The notes under the pieces: model-generated
The model's input: the letters and a program-made list of their open reading frames with translations, nothing else
Databases searched by the model: none
What the model was told of the DNA's origin: nothing
From: Saprospiraceae bacterium
GTDB lineage: Bacteria; Bacteroidota; Bacteroidia; Chitinophagales; Saprospiraceae
NCBI GenBank assembly: GCA_016718505.1
Contig: JADKDE010000001.1
Location: forward strand, 703,501 to 767,500
DNA length: 64,000 bases
Direction: 5' to 3'
Translations under genes and position numbers: made by a program
Shown here: positions 9,543 through 21,134 of the stretch, piece by piece
Layout: every line of letters begins with the position of its first letter
Position numbering within the stretch: position 1 is the stretch's first letter

Positions 9543-10010
9543 ATGAGAGAGATATTAATTTGTACGTTTTTGTTTTCAGTCTTTTTCGTGAAGGCGCAGG
9601 TTTCACAGTCGCAATCCTTGAAAAAAGTTGTCCCAATACCCATTGATAGTTTGGATAAGTATTTTGATGAAATAAGCCAAGTAGATTATATATTTCACGG
9701 GATGGGTATGAGTATGGCCGTTGAAAATGCGGAAGAAGCAAAGGCAAATATTGCCATGTTAATACCAAAGTCTATAGAATGGACTGATTGCGAATCGATT
9801 GGAAAAATGTATTTTTTATTAGCTGATGGCCGATTATTAAATACAGATTTATATCACGAGGGCAAATGTAAATTTTTGATATTTTTAAATGAAAATAACA
9901 AGCCAGCGTTTGGTGCTGAACTGAATGAGCGCGGTCAAAACCTAATAGAGCAAGTTTTATCCATGAGAAAAACAGCAAACCCAGAAACGAATGAACCCAA
10001 TAAAAATTAA
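9543..10010 (+). CDS. Small secreted protein of unknown function
   Basis: 155 residues beginning MREILICTFLFSVFFVKAQ, a signal peptide with likely cleavage after KAQ. The mature part is mixed alpha/beta, with SLDKYFDEISQVDYIFHGMG and a later stretch around LLADGRLLNTDLYHEGKC. I do not recognise the family. The stop codon lies 4 bp before the start of the GH97 gene, so the two probably form one transcript driven from the promoter at 9490. Start chosen from the promoter position and the signal peptide. Confidence 0.7.
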   Translation: MREILICTFLFSVFFVKAQVSQSQSLKKVVPIPIDSLDKYFDEISQVDYIFHGMGMSMAVENAEEAKANIAMLIPKSIEWTDCESIGKMYFLLADGRLLNTDLYHEGKCKFLIFLNENNKPAFGAELNERGQNLIEQVLSMRKTANPETNEPNKN

Positions 10011-10014
10011 TATA

Positions 10015-12095
10015 ATGAAGTCAATTGTAACCGTTGCATTCTTATTCTTAACATGGATTTTATCCGCAGGTGAAATGTCAGAGGTGGTGACCTCGCCGAA
10101 TGGACACATCAAAGTAGTCGTTTCTTTAAGTAAAAAAGGAAAGATTCAGTATGAGGTTGCCTTCAAAAATAAGAAATTGATTGGCAAATCCAAATTGGGG
10201 GTTTTGCTTGAAAATAGGGATTTGACAGAAGGTTTTTCACTAGAAAATATCAAACGCAATTCAGTGGATGAGGTGTGGGACCAAGTATGGGGCGAAGAAT
10301 CAAAAGTTAGGAACCATTACAATGAATTGGCCTTTGTTTTTAAAAATAATAAGGGACACTTAGGAGTGATATTTAGAATATTCGACGATGGAGTTGGATT
10401 CCGCTATCAAATATTATCTGAAAATGGTAAAAAGGAGGATTTACTAGTTAAAGAAGAAGTTTCAGAATTTGATTTAGAAGAAGATATGAAGGGCTTTTGG
10501 CAACCAAGCGATTGGGACAGCAACGAACACGTGTATGAGACCACAAAAATCTCCAAGATTGATGGGTTCAAATCCGTTCGTGAAGGTTCTATTCATACCC
10601 AGTTTATACCTGATTTTAAGGCAGTTCAGACTCCTATAGCTTTAGTTGGCAAAAAGGTACATATTGCATTGCATGAAGCTGCTTTGGTTGATTATCCAGC
10701 TATGCACCTAAAAGTAGATAATGAAAATTTTAAATTTACCTCGTTTTTGATTCCAAATGCCGCATTATGGCAAAAAGCAAAGATAACAACACCTTTTAAT
10801 ACGCCTTGGCGTACCATCATTATTTCGGAAGATGCAGCTGGTCTTTTGCGATCTAGAATGATTCTAAACTTGAATGAACCGTGCAAAATAAAAGAAACAT
10901 CTTGGATAAAACCAATGAAATACATGGGGATTTGGTGGGAAATGCACCTTGGTAAAAGTAGCTGGGAATACTTGGACAAAAATACGATGAAACCCAATGG
11001 AAAACACGGTGCGACCAACGCAAATACCAGAAAATATATCGATTTCGCCTCAAAAAATGGCTTTGGAGGTGTTTTGGTCGAAGGCTGGAATACAGGTTGG
11101 GAGGATTGGTTTGGGTTTTGGAAAGAGGAAATCTTTGATTTTCAAACGCCATATCCTGACTATGATTTGCCTGCCTTAGCAAAGTATTCAATAGAGAAGA
11201 AATGTCCGATAATTGTCCATCACGAAACTTCAGCCGCTGTGACGACCTATGAAAAATATCTAACGCCAGCTTTCGATTTGATGAAAAAAATGGTCTGAAT
11301 GCGATAAAATCAGGTTATGTAGGGCGGATCATCCCCAAAGGTGAATGGCATGACGGACAATGGATGATCAACCATTATAATCGAGTGATTGAAAAGGCTG
11401 CTGAATATAAAATTATGGTTGATGCCCATGAGCCCGTAAGACCAACGGGATTGCACCGTACTTGGCCAAATTTTATGGCAAGCGAAGCGGCTCGGGGCAA
11501 TGAATTCAATGGATGGAGTAGTGGAAATCCACCAGAACACGAAACCATATTGCCATTCACAAGGCTTTTGGGAGGACCGATGGACTATACACCTGGCATT
11601 TTTAATATCCAATTCAAAGAATATAAAGACAAAAATAATACCAACCAAGTACATACGACTTTGTGCAAACAACTTGCATTATACATTACTATGTATTCTC
11701 CACTCCAAATGGCTGCTGACTTTCCCGAACATTATGAAAAACATATGGATGCCTTTCAGTTCATCAAAGATGTTGCAGTAGATTGGGATGAATCAAAAAT
11801 ATTAAACGCTTCGATTGGAAACTATGTGACCATTGTTAGGAAGGAAAAGGGCAAAGAGAATTGGTTTTTAGGCTCTATTTCTGATGAACATCCTAGAGAG
11901 TTCGATCTAACATTTGATTTTTTGAAAGAAGGTGTAAATTATGAAATGGTAATATATGCAGATGGAAAAAATGCCCATTGGAAAGAAAACCCAACAAGCT
12001 ATGAGATCAGCAAACGAAGCGTTAAAAAGAATGACAAAGTAAAAATTAAATTGGCTTCTGGTGGCGGATGCGCCATTTCATTGATGTCAAAATAA
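10015..12095 (+). pseudogene. GH97 alpha-glucosidase (SusB-like), frameshifted
   Basis: Two adjacent frames (10015-11298 and 11299-12095) together encode one GH97 protein of about 693 residues, the family's normal size. It has a signal peptide (MKSIVTVAFLFLTWILSAG), an N-terminal beta-sandwich and a (beta/alpha)8 barrel. The break is in the A7 run at 11283-11289; one extra A restores FDLMKKNGLNAIKSGYVGR. Glu in HHETSA (about residue 404), Glu in DAHEPVRPTG (about 473) and Glu in ARGNEF (24 further) keep the spacing of the catalytic Glu residues of the inverting SusB as I recall it (439, 508, 532). Family role: release of alpha-D-glucose from starch oligosaccharides in the periplasm. It may be intact if the indel is a sequencing error. 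Confidence 0.88.
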
Positions 12096-12103
12096 ATATT
12101 AAG

Positions 12104-15100
12104 ATGAAATTTAAAAATTTTAAAATAAGAATAATAGCCTTCACCTTTACGTGTATTTCAATCGGCATCTTGTTGATGAGCAGTTCAGGTGGGCGCGATG
12201 ATGGTAGAAGTGGAGCCCCTCCAGGTACCACTTGTAGTTCATGCCACTCCAATGGCGGAGGTGGGGGTAATATTGTTATAGCTGGAGTCCCTAACCCATA
12301 TACACCTAGTACGATGTATCGGATAACCATCACAGTTTCTGATGTAAATGCACTGGTTGGAGGATATCAACTGGTTGCAAGAAACTCAGCCAATCAAAAT
12401 ATTGGAACTTTCAACACATTGACAGGTTCCAGATTTGCCGCTCAGGGAGGGGTAACACATAGCACTCCACGTTCGTTTTCCAATGGGATGGTTAGTTGGG
12501 AAGTTGATTGGATCTCACCTTCTGCTAGCACTAATATTACTTTTTACGCCGCTGGAATTGCTGCGAATGGCAATGGTAATGATGGATCTGGAGATGATAC
12601 ATATTCTACCACACTGCAAGTATCTGGAGGAGCTAGTTGTACGCCTCCTGTAGTTGGATTGACTAACAATGGAAACATTTGTAGAGGACAATCTGGACAA
12701 ATATCAGCTAGTGGCGGGGTTACTTATCTTTGGTCTAATGGTCAAACTTCGAGTACTATAACTGTAAGTCCACAATCCACTACAAATTATACAGTCACTG
12801 TAACGGATGCATTGGGCTGTACAGCCACAAGTTCAATCAGTCAGCAAGTTAACCAACCTCCAGGGTTAGTTTTGACGGGCATAAATCCAGCGTGTGCAGG
12901 CTTAAATAATGGTATTGTTGTTGTCGATGCTGCAGGTACTCCTAATTTTACTTACAACTGGAACAATGGACAATCATCGAATACAATCAGCAACCTTTTT
13001 CCTGGGATATATACCGTCACAGTAACAGATGGAAATGGGTGCAGAAGTTCTGCCTCGAAGTCTCTGGTTTATAATAGTACTTTGAACCTAGCATTGACGA
13101 CTACTCAAGGGGCATGCAATGGACAAGGAGGAACTGTCCAGGCAACGGCAACTGGAGGAACCTCACCTTACCTATACACACTCGGGCAAAATCAAAATAA
13201 TACTGGATTGTTTAACAATATTGCTGCTGGTACCTACTACGTAACTGTTAGCGATAATATCGGTTGTAGATCATATAAATCGACTACAATTACTCAATCT
13301 TCGAATATTTCATTGTCTTATGTTTTTTCACCATTAACCTGTTTGGGAGCCATAACCAACCTTACTATAAATGCGAGTGGTGGCCAGAGTCCTTATACCT
13401 ATGATATCGGAAATGGGCCACAAAGTGGCAGTACCTTTTTCGGTGTGTCTGCAGGGTCATTCCAAGTGACGGTCACTTCAAGCAATGGATGTCAGGGTGT
13501 AATTACTGCAGTTATCCCAAATGGGTCTCCTGTTTCTGCCACCATCAGCGGTCCTAGCATATTGTGCTTTGGTTCCGTCGGAACTTTAATTGCGCCATCA
13601 GGATATCTCAATTATTCATGGAATACGGGTTCTAATAATTCAGTGATTCAATTCACCAGCAGTGGTACGTATAGTGTGACGGCCTCTAATACGAGTGGTT
13701 GCATCGCAGTTGGATCAAAAAATGTGACAGTGGTGTCAGGAGCTAATATTTCCATTTCCAATAATTTAAATCCGCTTTGCGCAGGCTCGTCAACAACTTT
13801 ATCAATTCAAAGTCCTGCCAGTTTTATACCAAGTACATACTTTTGGAATAATGGTCAAACGACTAGTAATTTAATTGCGGTGAACTCAGGAGTATATTCT
13901 GTGACAGTAACCGATGCAAATGGGTGTGTAAAAACGAGCCAAACTACCATCACCTTAAATACAGGTCTTGATGTCAATGCTACTGCCGTTCAATCTACTT
14001 GCACCTATAACAAGGGTAGTGTTTTTGTGAGTCCCAATTCACCAAATTTTATTTGGATTTGGTCAGATGCAGGCCCTTTGGTCCCATCTAGGACAGATTT
14101 GTCACCAGGCACTTATACTGTTACGGTTTCCGTAGCAGGAAATAATACATGTAAGGGGTCGAGAACTTTTGTGATCAATGATGCTTCGATTCCAACAGTT
14201 GGGATCAATTCAACCAATGCTCATTGTGGTTTGTCCAATGGAGCCATTAATCTAAGTCCCGCTAATAATAATTTGCAATTTGTATGGGAAAATCAAAGCG
14301 GAGGGCCTAATAGATATAATCTTGGGGCAGGCACTTACATCGTTACAGTAACCAATGCTTCTGGTTGCACATCCAGTTTGAGTGCCAATATCATTAATGA
14401 ATATACACCTATAAGTCTCAATCTTTCAGCCTCATGCATCCCTGGATCTAATACGGGCAATATTACAGCTGCCACTTCTTCAACGAATCCAGGGACCAGC
14501 ATTTCGTACGGTTTAAATGGATTGAACTTTGGGAGTACCTATGTATTTTCAACGCTTTCTAATGGAGGGTATTATGTCATCGCCAGAGAGATACCCACTG
14601 GATGCGAGACCACCGCAACAACTCAAATCAACTGTGGTTGTACTCCAATAGAAATCCAAGGGGCTAGAACGATTTGTAATAGCGTATCGACAGGATATCA
14701 AACGAATCAAGCTCTGCAAGGGAGTTGGTCTGTTTTGCCTGTAGAAGCAGGAACCATCAACGCTAATGGTATTTTTACTCCAAGTACTGATTATTTTGGA
14801 AATGCAACGATTTGCTTCAGTGAGTCTCCACAATGCACTCAAAAATTACCGATTTTAATTTCTGGAATTCAAGTAACAAATTCATCAACGGGGACCACCT
14901 GTGGATTAGATAATGGCTGTTTAAATTTTCAGGTAATTAATGCAAATATCGGGGAATTGAGTTTTACAAGTGGTAATACGACATTAACTGTTCCTAATTG
15001 TAATATGCCAGCTGGAAACTATCAAATCAATATATTAAATATCACCACAGGGTGTCGTCAAATTCTGCCAGTAGCAATCGGAACTTCTCAGCCGTTGGTA

Positions 15101-15778
15101 TTAAATTCAAACGTCTTGAATCCGTCATGTTATGTAAATGGTACCATACAAATTACTGCCAATTTACCGATATCTTCATTCAATTGGAGCGATATAGGAC
15201 AGGGGACAGCTACTAGGAATGATCTCAATCCAGGTTTCTATCGAGTTACTGTGGTGGCAAGTAATGGTTGTAAAGCTGTGGATGAATTTTCATTGGATAG
15301 AACGAATAATATGGCAGTTCAAATAGAAACTCGCGGTACTAATGTCACAGCATTGGTTACTCCTAGCAGTTCTCAAGTGACTTATTCGTGGAGCAATGGT
15401 AGCACAACCAGCACTCAATCTAATCTTCCAAATGGAAACTACTGTGTGACCGTAACCTCATCTCAGGGATGTATTTCCACTTCTTGTGCACAGGTTATTG
15501 GTACTTCTACACTGGATAATGAATTGGTTAAATCTTGGAAGTTATATCCAAATCCTGCAAATAAATGGATAAATATCGAAATAGAATTGAACGAAACTTT
15601 GGATGTAGAAATTGAAATATTTGACTATACAGGCAATAGAATTATGGGTAGAAAAATGACGAATCTAAATCATATATTATTGCCTTTGGACTTGGGAGAA
15701 ACTCCATCAGGAGTGTACTTTATAAAACTGAAAAACGGTTCTAGTTTTTTTGGAAAATCATTCATTGTGCAGCATTAA
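12104..15778 (+). CDS. SprB-repeat surface protein with choice-of-anchor V-like domain and T9SS sorting domain
   Basis: 1,224 residues. After a hydrophobic signal (FKIRIIAFTFTCISIGILLM), residues 25-180 resemble a choice-of-anchor V (reeler-like) domain, opening with GAPPGTTCSSCHSNGGG and holding one CxxCH. The rest is a run of SprB-like beta modules with recurring YLWSNGQTSSTITV, YTVTVTDALGC and similar blocks, about ten in all. The C-terminus (WKLYPNPANKWINIEIELNE) is a T9SS type A sorting domain. Known: SprB is the mobile gliding adhesin of flavobacteria and shares these repeats. Inference: a cell-surface adhesin. It begins 8 bp after the GH97 gene, suggesting co-transcription with the alpha-glucan enzymes. 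Confidence 0.85.
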   Translation: MKFKNFKIRIIAFTFTCISIGILLMSSSGGRDDGRSGAPPGTTCSSCHSNGGGGGNIVIAGVPNPYTPSTMYRITITVSDVNALVGGYQLVARNSANQNIGTFNTLTGSRFAAQGGVTHSTPRSFSNGMVSWEVDWISPSASTNITFYAAGIAANGNGNDGSGDDTYSTTLQVSGGASCTPPVVGLTNNGNICRGQSGQISASGGVTYLWSNGQTSSTITVSPQSTTNYTVTVTDALGCTATSSISQQVNQPPGLVLTGINPACAGLNNGIVVVDAAGTPNFTYNWNNGQSSNTISNLFPGIYTVTVTDGNGCRSSASKSLVYNSTLNLALTTTQGACNGQGGTVQATATGGTSPYLYTLGQNQNNTGLFNNIAAGTYYVTVSDNIGCRSYKSTTITQSSNISLSYVFSPLTCLGAITNLTINASGGQSPYTYDIGNGPQSGSTFFGVSAGSFQVTVTSSNGCQGVITAVIPNGSPVSATISGPSILCFGSVGTLIAPSGYLNYSWNTGSNNSVIQFTSSGTYSVTASNTSGCIAVGSKNVTVVSGANISISNNLNPLCAGSSTTLSIQSPASFIPSTYFWNNGQTTSNLIAVNSGVYSVTVTDANGCVKTSQTTITLNTGLDVNATAVQSTCTYNKGSVFVSPNSPNFIWIWSDAGPLVPSRTDLSPGTYTVTVSVAGNNTCKGSRTFVINDASIPTVGINSTNAHCGLSNGAINLSPANNNLQFVWENQSGGPNRYNLGAGTYIVTVTNASGCTSSLSANIINEYTPISLNLSASCIPGSNTGNITAATSSTNPGTSISYGLNGLNFGSTYVFSTLSNGGYYVIAREIPTGCETTATTQINCGCTPIEIQGARTICNSVSTGYQTNQALQGSWSVLPVEAGTINANGIFTPSTDYFGNATICFSESPQCTQKLPILISGIQVTNSSTGTTCGLDNGCLNFQVINANIGELSFTSGNTTLTVPNCNMPAGNYQINILNITTGCRQILPVAIGTSQPLVLNSNVLNPSCYVNGTIQITANLPISSFNWSDIGQGTATRNDLNPGFYRVTVVASNGCKAVDEFSLDRTNNMAVQIETRGTNVTALVTPSSSQVTYSWSNGSTTSTQSNLPNGNYCVTVTSSQGCISTSCAQVIGTSTLDNELVKSWKLYPNPANKWINIEIELNETLDVEIEIFDYTGNRIMGRKMTNLNHILLPLDLGETPSGVYFIKLKNGSSFFGKSFIVQH

Positions 15779-16027
15779 ATTATATAAACTTGTTAAATAT
15801 GAGGGTTTCGACTGGCTATTTTAAGAATAGCTACAAAATTATATTTCATAGTTTAGTTTAATTTTTTAATTCATAAAATAATATTTTGAAAATTGGTAAA
15901 ATATAAAAACAAATTTATCATAATTTTTAAATATTAAATTATATTCATAAGTGTACTGTGTTGATTATGAACATGTTTCATTGTATAATGCTTTTAATTG
16001 AGTGTGAAAGCCTATTGAATTGAATCA

Positions 16028-16059
16028 TTTGCATTTGCAAAAGAGAATATTTAACTTTG
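16028..16059 (+). promoter_or_regulatory. Bacteroidota-type promoter before the alpha-amylase
   Basis: TTTG at 16028-16031 and TAACTTTG at 16052-16059 are exactly 20 nt apart. The amylase ATG is 78 nt further on. The rest of the 359-bp gap (15779-16137) is AT-rich; a small hairpin GCTATT/AATAGC near 15815-15831 has no T-tract. Confidence 0.7.
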
Positions 16060-16137
16060 TTAGTGGGAAATTAAAGTCTATGCAGTAGGGCTTAGAGCCT
16101 TTTTATTGTTCGTCAAATACTATATTTTTAAGTTATT

Positions 16138-19100
16138 ATGAGTAAACATTGGGTTGTCAAGTTATTGGTGCTATTATTTTTAATAAATAATAATTCTACT
16201 CAAGCGCAAGTAAAGAAAGTGGCACTTCAGGGCTTTTGGTGGGATTATAAAAACAATAGTTATCCATTCGGCTGGGCCAATTATTTAGCGGATTTAGCAC
16301 CTCGTCTGAGAGAAGCTGGACTTGATGCCATTTGGATCCCACCAGTTTATAAAAACCAAGAATCAACGTGGGTAGGTTATGGCCCAATGGATCACTATGA
16401 TTTAGGGGATAAATACCAAAAAGGAGGAGGATCGAATCGCCTAAAAACGGGCATGGGGACCAAAGATGAGCTACTCAGAATGATTGCCGTGATGCATGCC
16501 AATGGGATAGAAGTAATCCAAGATGTAGTATTAAACCATACAGATGGGGCAGGAACCATAACAGGAGCAGGAGGGCAGGACCCAGCTGCGCTATCGATGG
16601 CGACCAATTCTGGATATAAAAATTTCAGATATGTAAGTTTTGGGACACCTTCCATTGATGAATCACAAAATGATTATTGGACAAGATCTGGTCGGTGGTC
16701 AAAAAATTATACCAATTTTTATCCAAATCCTGGTGATGGATGCTCTACTGGTGATATTTGTTCAGCTTATTTTGGACCTGATATTTCGTAAAATCCAGCA
16801 TCTATTGGCCAAAGCTCAAATATACCTACTAGTGGAACAGTAACCGTTGGAGGTATTACAAGAACATACCACAATCCTACGCAGCCATCCAATTATATGT
16901 ATGACGGCGCATTGAATTGGTTGGGCTGGTTTAAAAAGCAGTCTGGAGTTGATGGATTTAGGTGGGATGCAGTTAAGCATTTTTATCTTAACATACAAGA
17001 GGGAGCTACGAGATACGTCAAGTATGGGTTGCCTTCTTGGGCTCAAGGGGGAAATACTATGTACAATATAGGAGAATATATAGGCAGTACGGGCGTATTG
17101 GATGGCTACGTAACGGCTATGGCTCAGCCGAGTGGATCATATGGGTATGAGGAGCATACGGGTACCTTTGATTTTAATTTGCGAGGTTATGGATCAAGTG
17201 GAGGTATTTATTCTATGGTTCTAGGCCTAGGTGGATACAATATGACCTTAATGCCAGGAGATCAACAAGGCAAGAGAACCTATGATTATGGAGGAAATCT
17301 TGTGCATAGGACTGTACCATTCGTCAATAGCCACGATACTTATCGTCCAGTTCTTTTATCCAACGGAAACTTTAGTCAACCTTTGGGTAACTCAAGTGGA
17401 TGGAATACAGGAAATGAATTGGGAGGAAATGGTCAGCATATTGACCCAAGAGAACCAAGATTGGCTGCTGCTTATGCAATAATCCACGCTGTGGATGGAA
17501 GCCCAATGGTATTCTTTGAAGATCTTTTTGACATTGGAACGACTGGCAAAAGATACTCACATTCACCTGCAAGCAGCACCGATTTGCCAACCAGGGGAGA
17601 TATTGTAAATATCATCAGGGCGCATCAAGGTCTTGACTTCAAAGGAGGGGCTTATAAAGTTAGGAGTTCTAGCTCCAATGGAGGGTGGGTCGCTGCTGGT
17701 TCATTTGAAGACCATTTGGTGATCGAAAGAAGTGCCAAAGCCATCATAGGTATTACAGATAAATATAATACAGCCAGCGATAATTCGCAAGACGAACAAA
17801 TGTGGGTTGATTCTGATTTTGCTTCTGGCACCATGCTTTACGATTATAGCGGAGCTCATGGGGTGACTGGCACGCAAGTGCAATCCGATAAGCGTGTTTT
17901 GATAAAAACAGCACCAGTTTCGCACACCATACCCAATGTTTTTGGCCATGGATACTCTATCTGGGCACCGTATCCAGGCACACCCAACTCTGTGAGTGAT
18001 TTGTTTAATGCTATCCAAGACGTTGGAGGCTCGGCATCTTCTGTTACTACCCAAGAATGGGAGATGGATAATGATTTAGGTGACAGTCATTGCTTATCCC
18101 TTAGACAGGGAGGTAGGACACCTGATAATTTGTGTACTTGGCGCATTGTAGGGAAAGTATATACTGACCAAGCCATTTCATATACTACTTATCTTGGTAA
18201 TACAGCCTTAAGTCTTACTACTGCCATTTTTGATAAGAATGGCATGTTGTTGAGTGCTGTTTCTGGAGCGGGTAGCTCTACTTCCGAAACTTTTACACCA
18301 GGAGTTCTTGATTGGTACGAAATAAGGGTAAGAAATACGGATTGTACACTGGGTCAAAAATCATGGGTAAACGTAAGTTATGAGACGCCTTCTACCATCT
18401 CAGCTGTAAGTTCGCCTTCACAAAATAGCACGGCATATATTTGGAATACTCAGGGGACTACCGATTGGAATAATTGCGATAACTGGAGGAACGGAATCGT
18501 ACCGCCTACACCCGATTGTTCGAATCTTACTATTGTGCTTCCGACATGTGCATGTACTGGTGGAGAACCATCAAGACCAACCTTACCAGTGGGATGTTCA
18601 CCAACGTTTATATCAGAATTGGGATCTGTATTTTTGCCCATTGAGTTATTGGTATTTAATGGAAAACCAGATGGGACAAAAGCATTGCTTAATTGGGAAT
18701 TTGGGTCACTTGAAGGCGTAAAATATTTTATACTACAAAAAGTCAAAGAATGCCTTTGAATTTGTGGACATTTTCAAGCAAGATATTGCCAACCCATTCG
18801 ATAAAAAACTTTACAAATACACGGATAATACTTTTGAAAAGTCATCTTATTATCGCCTGAAAATAGTCAATACGGATGGCACTGTTGAATATTCAAAAAT
18901 AATATTTTTACAAAAAAGCAATATATTCAGCGAATTCAAGATGTATCCAAATCCGGTAGCTGATGTGCTAAACGTTTATTCTGAGCAGGCAGGAGACTAT
19001 GAATTCCCTTTGAAAATTTCCATCACAGATCTCTTGGGTAAAAAGTGCTATGAAGAGATAATTTTGGATGAAAATAGTCCGCCCTTATTGAGACAAATAG

Positions 19101-19189
19101 ATACCCAAAACCTTGCAAAGGGTTCCTATACGATAAAAATAAACTCTGAAAACCAAGTCTATTTTATTCAAAAATTCATTAAAAACTAA
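16138..19189 (+). pseudogene. GH13 alpha-amylase with T9SS sorting domain, broken by one stop and one frameshift
   Basis: Reading through gives about 1,017 residues: signal peptide, GH13 barrel, then a C-terminal part ending in a T9SS sorting domain (MYPNPVADVLNVYSEQ). GH13 motifs are complete: DVVLNHT (I, about residue 129), GFRWDAVKHF (II, nucleophile Asp, about 273), NIGEYI (III, acid/base Glu, about 309) and VNSHDTY (IV, about 397). The codon at 16789-16791 is TAA with the same frame continuing (PDIS-stop-NPASIG); a CAA-to-TAA change would explain it. Near 18742 an A5 run instead of A4 shifts the frame; removing one A gives FILQKSKNAFEFVDIF and joins the 18764-19189 segment. Family role: endo-hydrolysis of alpha-1,4-glucans outside the cell. 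Confidence 0.85.
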
Positions 19190-19203
19190 AATTCAATTTT
19201 GCT

Positions 19204-20988
19204 ATGCGATCGTTGATTACATGTGTTGTTTTGTTGTTTTTGGCATTTGGAATAAATGCCCAGGCTACATATATTGCCCTTACTGGAAATAACAATGGAA
19301 GTGGAAGTAATAATCTTTTTGGTAACTGTTTGACCTCAGGTCAAAACGCCTATATAGACTGGGAAACCTATGTAGATGGTGGGAGTTGTTCGGGTATTTC
19401 ATCATCGGTTTCAGGGCAAGGATCAAAGTCCAGGATAGTACTCCGCACCAGTTCTCCGAATTCTGATCCTACGAGCGTAATCGCCTCAAATCCAATATAT
19501 ATAGATGGCATTTTTAACGGTGATAACGGCAGTAATGACATGTATTATCTCAATCTAGCCCCATATATCTCTGCACCAGGATATTATTCTGTGGAAATTC
19601 AGGTTACTTGTATGGACGGAACCTACGATGCAGATGCTAGAGCTTCATGGACTTACGCATATCCAACCCCATATTGGCACGCTTCAGATCCTTTAAATGT
19701 AGTGGGAGGCTCTGATATTCAATTGGTTAATAATTTTAATGGCAATAATGGGGCATCTTTTTTGGGTTATTTTACAGTAGGAGATGTAGCCATGTATAGA
19801 AGCATGGTAGTCTTTGGGGGGACATACTACGACCTATTGAGATTTACTCCTGGAAATCCTCCTCCACCGACATCTTTGACAGGATTGCATGGAATACCTA
19901 CGGGTGGCATTTGTGCAAATGGGTCTGTTCCTCCAACGCTTACTATGGGGGCAGAGACCAATATTTTTCATAGGTCTTATGGCGGATGCTCTGCGAACGT
20001 TCCAGATTGTAGGACATTTTATAGAGTGTATAAAGATGGAACAGCGCCACCTGCTTTTTCTTCATTTAATGTGCCTTGGCGAGACGATTGTCCAGGTAAT
20101 TATAACGCTTGGACAGGTACCATTTCGACATTTCCTTCAGGAGGATCATGCTATTCTGGGTTAACTCAGGGCACGAACAACTCAAATTTGGCAAATTGTA
20201 TTCAATCAAAGCGCTACCAGACTTATCCAGCTCCTGGCTCGACCAATATCTTGCCGACGTCATTTAGCCCTAGTGATGCGGGTCTTTGGAATATAGATTA
20301 CTATAATCAATGTACGCTAACGGATTGCGCAGGTACCAATACAACACAAACGGATCCTATAACAGCACCAAGTACCTACTACAGAGCTACATTTGATGTC
20401 TCAATACCACCAGTAGGGACTACCATTTGTTCTGCTACTCTATTACCTCTTAATTTGCTGAAATTTGAAGGGTACAAAAGGGATAATAGTGGTAATATCT
20501 TTGTTAAGACAGCGGATGAGCAAGGTATAGAATCTATAGTATTAGAAAAAAGCTCTAGTGACTTTACTTGGGTAGCAGTTAAGACATTTACTCCTCAAAA
20601 TAAAACAACTAATAGTTATACCTATATTGATGAAAACTTGGTCAAAGGGGTGAATTATTATAGACTGAAAATATCCGAGAAATCTGGATTGGAAACATAT
20701 TCAAAGATCATCTCCATAGTGCAAAATTTGAAAAATGATATAAGAATTTATCCGAATCCAGTAGGAAATGGACCATTACAAATCAAGAATGAAGGATTTG
20801 AAAATAAAGTTTGGATTAAAATCGTATCTGATAATGGCACAGTAAACTTTAATCAAGCTTACGATTTGAAGTTCGGAACGCATGTCATCTCTCCTGAAAA
20901 ATTGCAAAATATCAGTGGAATGATGACTGTATTGATTTACGATGCGGGTTCTGGAAAATTATTGATGTCGGAAAGAATCGTCAAATAA
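19204..20988 (+). CDS. T9SS-secreted protein of unknown function
   Basis: 594 residues beginning with a clear signal peptide (LITCVVLLFLAFGINAQ). The middle is rich in Gly, Ser, Asn and aromatic residues with scattered Cys, and no enzyme motif is visible. The last 80 residues form a T9SS type A sorting domain (DIRIYPNPVGNGPLQIKNEG), preceded by the linker LLPLNLLKFEGYKRDNSGNI that often precedes such domains. It begins 14 bp after the amylase stop and a strong terminator follows, so it is the last gene of the alpha-glucan transcription unit. Inference: secreted, perhaps a binding partner of the amylase; family not recognised. Confidence 0.75.
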   Translation: MRSLITCVVLLFLAFGINAQATYIALTGNNNGSGSNNLFGNCLTSGQNAYIDWETYVDGGSCSGISSSVSGQGSKSRIVLRTSSPNSDPTSVIASNPIYIDGIFNGDNGSNDMYYLNLAPYISAPGYYSVEIQVTCMDGTYDADARASWTYAYPTPYWHASDPLNVVGGSDIQLVNNFNGNNGASFLGYFTVGDVAMYRSMVVFGGTYYDLLRFTPGNPPPPTSLTGLHGIPTGGICANGSVPPTLTMGAETNIFHRSYGGCSANVPDCRTFYRVYKDGTAPPAFSSFNVPWRDDCPGNYNAWTGTISTFPSGGSCYSGLTQGTNNSNLANCIQSKRYQTYPAPGSTNILPTSFSPSDAGLWNIDYYNQCTLTDCAGTNTTQTDPITAPSTYYRATFDVSIPPVGTTICSATLLPLNLLKFEGYKRDNSGNIFVKTADEQGIESIVLEKSSSDFTWVAVKTFTPQNKTTNSYTYIDENLVKGVNYYRLKISEKSGLETYSKIISIVQNLKNDIRIYPNPVGNGPLQIKNEGFENKVWIKIVSDNGTVNFNQAYDLKFGTHVISPEKLQNISGMMTVLIYDAGSGKLLMSERIVK

Positions 20989-21020
20989 AATCGTCAATTT
21001 ATCCTTAAGCATATTACCTG

Positions 21021-21059
21021 AATCCCACTTTTCACAAAGAAAGGTGGGATTTTTATTTG
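21021..21059 (+). terminator. Rho-independent terminator of the amylase/T9SS unit
   Basis: AATCCCACTTTTC pairs with GAAAGGTGGGATT (13 bp, one T-G) around an ACAAA loop, followed by TTTTTATTT. It lies 33 nt after the stop codon at 20988. Confidence 0.9.
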
Positions 21060-21134
21060 TAGGAAATACAAAATATGAAAAATTGGAGCGAGAAAAAGGC
21101 CAAAAGCACATCAAATTAACTAAAAAGCGCTAAA

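Noticed and set aside
12590..15500. SprB-type repeats as a CRISPR-like or DNA-level repeat array
   Set aside because: The similarity is at the protein level; no direct DNA repeats of constant length are visible.
18450..18746. Minus-strand frame inside the amylase gene
   Set aside because: Antisense shadow of a conserved coding region with no signal of its own.
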